A stretch of 64,000 nucleotides of DNA, from the NCBI RefSeq assembly GCF_000160775.2, contig NZ_CM001024.1, positions 2,949,096 through 3,013,095 on the forward strand, in the 5' to 3' direction. This DNA comes from Aeromicrobium marinum DSM 15272 (GTDB taxonomy: Bacteria; Actinomycetota; Actinomycetes; Propionibacteriales; Nocardioidaceae). Of this stretch, positions 61,948 through 64,000 are shown piece by piece (positions within the stretch are counted from its first letter, which is position 1; each line of letters starts with the position of its first letter). A program made the translations under genes and the position numbers. The notes under the pieces are model-generated. The model saw only the letters and a program-made list of their open reading frames with translations, was not told the DNA's origin and made no database searches.

Positions 61948-63546
61948 ATGAAGATCACTGCACCCTTTCGGCGACTCACCGTCGCCGCCGTCACCGCGCC
62001 TCTGCTGGTGGCCGGACTATCCGCCCCTGCTCAGGCCGTCAACGACGAGTCCGACGCAGCGGCCTCCTGGTTGGCCGACCAACTGACCGATGGTCTGGTG
62101 TTCAACCAGCAGTTCACGTCCAACGACCTCGGCCTCAGCCTCGACGTCTACTTCGCGCTCGACGCCATCGGCGTGGAGGGTGCGGCGAAGGATTCGATCA
62201 TCACGGCGATGGCGGACAACGCCGACACCTATCTGACCTTCGACACGCCGGGCGAGTTGTACGCCGGTGCGGCCGGAAAGCTCGGCACCGCCGTCATCGA
62301 CAGTGGCGCGGACCCGCGGGCCTTCGGCGGGCGGGATCTGGTGGCCGACATCGAGTCGCGCGTGGCGACCGCCGGTGAGGACACCGGCCGTGCCACCGAC
62401 CTCTCCGCCTTCGGCGACTTCTCCAACGCCATCGGCCAGTCCTGGGTCGTGAAGGCCCTGGTCGGCTCCGAGAGCGACTTGGCCGACGAGGCCGCCGGCT
62501 ACCTCGCCGCACAGCAGTGCGCCGACGGCGGCTTCTCCTCCAACCTCAACGCCGCGACCTGCACGTCCTCGGTCGACTCCACCACCTTCGCCGTGGAGGG
62601 TCTGCTGGCCGCCGACCAGGCCGAAGTCGGTGACTTCGGGGATGTGGTCTCCGAGGCGGCCGACTACCTCGTCGAGGTCCAGGCGGCCGACGGCTCGTTC
62701 GGCAGCAACACCAACTCCACCGGCAAGGCGGCGCTCGTGCTGAGCAGCCTGGATCGCGAGCGGGCCGCCGTCGCTGCGTCGTCCTGGGTGCACCGGCTGT
62801 TCGTCGGACCTGACCTGGCTGATTCCGCACTGGGCGACGAGATCGGTGCGGTCGCCTTCGACGAGGCAGCGTTCGCCCTGGGTCTCCAGCAGGGCATCGT
62901 CGTCCCGACCCGTGACCAGTGGATCCGGGCCGCGGCCCAGGCCGCGCCTGCGCTCGACCTGGTCGAGGGCCAGGACCTGTACACCGACGTCCCTGCCTCG
63001 TTGACCTTCTTCTTCGAGATCACCTGGCTCTCCGCGACGGGCATCACGACGGGGTACGAGGACGGGACGTTCCGGCCGGCCGAGCCGGTGCTGCGTGAGC
63101 AGATGGCCGCGTTCCTGTACCGGTTCGCCGACGAGCCCACGGTCGAGCGTCCGGCGGAGTCGCCGTTCACCGACGTGTCCGAGGACGACACGTTCTACGA
63201 CGAGATCATCTGGCTGGAGTCGACCGGCATCACCACCGGCTACGACGAGGCCGACGGCACCCGCACGTTCCGTCCGTCCCAGCCGGTGCTGCGTGAGCAG
63301 ATGGCCGCGTTCCTGTACCGCTTCGACGAGCAGGACTTCGTCGACGACGACGGTGCGACGTTCACCGACGTGGCCCCGGCGTTCGAGTTCTTCGACGAGA
63401 TCGAGTGGCTGGCCACGACCGGCATCACCACCGGCTACGAGGAGGCCGGCGACACCGTCACCTTCCGCGGCGCCCAGCCCGTCCTGCGCGAGCAGATGGC
63501 CGCGTTCCTGTTCCGCTACGACCAGTACCAGCAGTCCGACCTCTGA
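61948..63546 (+). CDS. B12-riboswitch-controlled secreted alpha/alpha-toroid protein with three SLH modules
   Basis: A 532-residue surface protein. Signal peptide 1-30 (ending SAPAQA); residues ~35-340 contain helical-hairpin repeats such as AAGYLAAQQCADGGFSS and AADYLVEVQAADGSFGS, the prenyltransferase/squalene-cyclase-like toroid that also forms the B12-binding domain of intrinsic factor and transcobalamin; two cysteines (QQCADG, AATCTSS) may form a disulfide. Residues ~345-532 are three SLH modules with TGITTGY. Immediately downstream of a cobalamin riboswitch, with RBS GGGAAGGA before ATG 61948. I infer cobalamin capture at the cell wall. The next gene overlaps the stop by one base. Confidence 0.82.
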   Translation: MKITAPFRRLTVAAVTAPLLVAGLSAPAQAVNDESDAAASWLADQLTDGLVFNQQFTSNDLGLSLDVYFALDAIGVEGAAKDSIITAMADNADTYLTFDTPGELYAGAAGKLGTAVIDSGADPRAFGGRDLVADIESRVATAGEDTGRATDLSAFGDFSNAIGQSWVVKALVGSESDLADEAAGYLAAQQCADGGFSSNLNAATCTSSVDSTTFAVEGLLAADQAEVGDFGDVVSEAADYLVEVQAADGSFGSNTNSTGKAALVLSSLDRERAAVAASSWVHRLFVGPDLADSALGDEIGAVAFDEAAFALGLQQGIVVPTRDQWIRAAAQAAPALDLVEGQDLYTDVPASLTFFFEITWLSATGITTGYEDGTFRPAEPVLREQMAAFLYRFADEPTVERPAESPFTDVSEDDTFYDEIIWLESTGITTGYDEADGTRTFRPSQPVLREQMAAFLYRFDEQDFVDDDGATFTDVAPAFEFFDEIEWLATTGITTGYEEAGDTVTFRGAQPVLREQMAAFLFRYDQYQQSDL

Positions 63547-64000
63547 TGCACGGCATCCTCGCGCGGCTGGCGGCGACCTTCCTGGTCGCCGCCGGCCTCA
63601 CGGTCGTCGCGCAGGCTCCGGCGCAGGCCGCCGCCTGCCAGCAGGGGACCGGGGTGACCGTCGTCGTCAACGGCAGCGTCAGCTGCGTGTCCGGTGGCGG
63701 CGGGACGGCCGCGACGAAGTTCGGACAGGCGGGCCACACGCTCGCCGGCGTGCCCAACCAGCCCGGCGCGGTGTGCCGGGTGAACGGGTTCCCGGCGCCG
63801 GGTCAGCCCTGCTTCGAGACCAACGCCTACTGGGGGCTCTTCCACGCCAACGGCACCGGTGGTGGCTGGCAGTACGCCACCGTCGGCGCGTACAGCCTGA
63901 GCATCCCGGCTGGCGGCTGGGTCGCGTTCGTGTGGCAGGGCAGCGACAACCGGACCAACCCGTCGATGACGCCGGTGGGCCCGGCCCCCGCACCTCAGCC
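63546..64000 (+). CDS. Secreted beta-rich protein, second gene of the B12 locus (3' end outside window)
   Basis: The ATG overlaps the previous stop (TGATG), so translation is coupled. The 151 visible codons encode a Sec signal peptide (residues 1-24, ending APAQA), a Cys near 26, VTVVVNGSVSC, a Gly-rich turn, ACQ...VCRVNGFPAPGQPCF, then NAYWGLFHANGTGGGWQYATVGAYSLSIP and GGWVAFVWQGS, and a Pro-rich tail still open at base 64000. The Tyr/Trp-rich beta pattern recalls the DUF4430/transcobalamin C-terminal beta domain. I infer a partner of the upstream toroid protein in binding cobalamin. There is no stop in the window, so length is unknown. Confidence 0.75.
   Translation, partial: MHGILARLAATFLVAAGLTVVAQAPAQAAACQQGTGVTVVVNGSVSCVSGGGGTAATKFGQAGHTLAGVPNQPGAVCRVNGFPAPGQPCFETNAYWGLFHANGTGGGWQYATVGAYSLSIPAGGWVAFVWQGSDNRTNPSMTPVGPAPAPQ

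Overview
The window is about 70% G+C and densely coded. GTG starts are common, and many neighbouring genes overlap by ATGA or GTGA. Several markers point to a high-GC actinobacterium: HspR-type control of dnaK and clpB, a fused IcmF mutase, DUF2236 (MpaB-like) and DUF5995 proteins, a WXG100-like operon, a mycothiol-isomerase-like DinB protein and many leaderless promoters. Proteins bearing S-layer homology (SLH) modules with the TGITTGY signature suggest a Nocardioidaceae-like lineage such as Aeromicrobium; that genus-level guess is inference. I saw no rRNA, tRNA, CRISPR array, transposase or phage gene.

Layout. 1-4.2 kb: end of an SDR gene, a Tat-exported PhoX-like phosphatase, an SGNH hydrolase and methionine aminopeptidase. 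4.2-9.3 kb: two tandem secreted metzincin-type proteases with three SLH modules each; the first also carries four nearly identical 91-residue Ig-like repeats. 9.3-15.9 kb: amidase, lipoprotein, a TetR-MMPL exporter operon with a clear operator, and an ArsR-SRPBCC-DinB operon. 15.9-20.1 kb: dnaK-grpE-dnaJ-hspR behind a HAIR operator, closed by a very large palindrome. 20.1-27.1 kb: secreted lipase, RDD protein, PEP carboxylase, nucleotide cyclase, acyl-CoA synthetase. 27.2-30.3 kb: a four-gene translationally coupled operon (WXG100-like protein, unknown protein, secretion-substrate-like alpha/beta hydrolase, lipoprotein). 30.3-38.5 kb: hydroxyacyl-CoA dehydrogenase, haloalkane dehalogenase, a TetR/DUF2236 operon with tandem operators, ferredoxin-NADP reductase and two flavoproteins. 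38.7-41.5 kb: an FMN-binding lipoprotein, ApbE flavinyltransferase and an RnfD-like/ferredoxin-reductase fusion, which together look like an extracytoplasmic flavin electron-transfer module. 41.6-45.2 kb: glycosyltransferase, two methyltransferases and an alpha/alpha-barrel protein. 45.2-50.4 kb: clpB with its own HAIR site, a membrane protein and NDH-2. 50.4-60.2 kb: small hypotheticals, a repeat cluster, IcmF with a thioesterase, a MarR regulator and an acyl-CoA oxidase-like enzyme. 60.3-64 kb: an OYE-type reductase, then a cobalamin riboswitch controlling a secreted alpha/alpha-barrel SLH protein and a second secreted protein cut by the window end.

The most interesting locus is the last. 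A B12 riboswitch, followed by an RBS-sequestering hairpin, precedes a wall-anchored protein whose N-terminal half looks like the alpha/alpha toroid of intrinsic factor and transcobalamin. The next gene encodes a small secreted beta-rich protein. I propose a surface cobalamin-capture system. The window also encodes an AdoCbl-dependent mutase (IcmF) that would use the vitamin.

The window also holds several families of intergenic palindromic repeats, almost always at gene 3' ends. Two related elements near 32.7 and 61.6 kb carry 32- and 40-bp perfect palindromes with compensatory differences between copies. At least nine genes show TANNNT placed 6-7 bases before the start codon, the signature of leaderless transcription.
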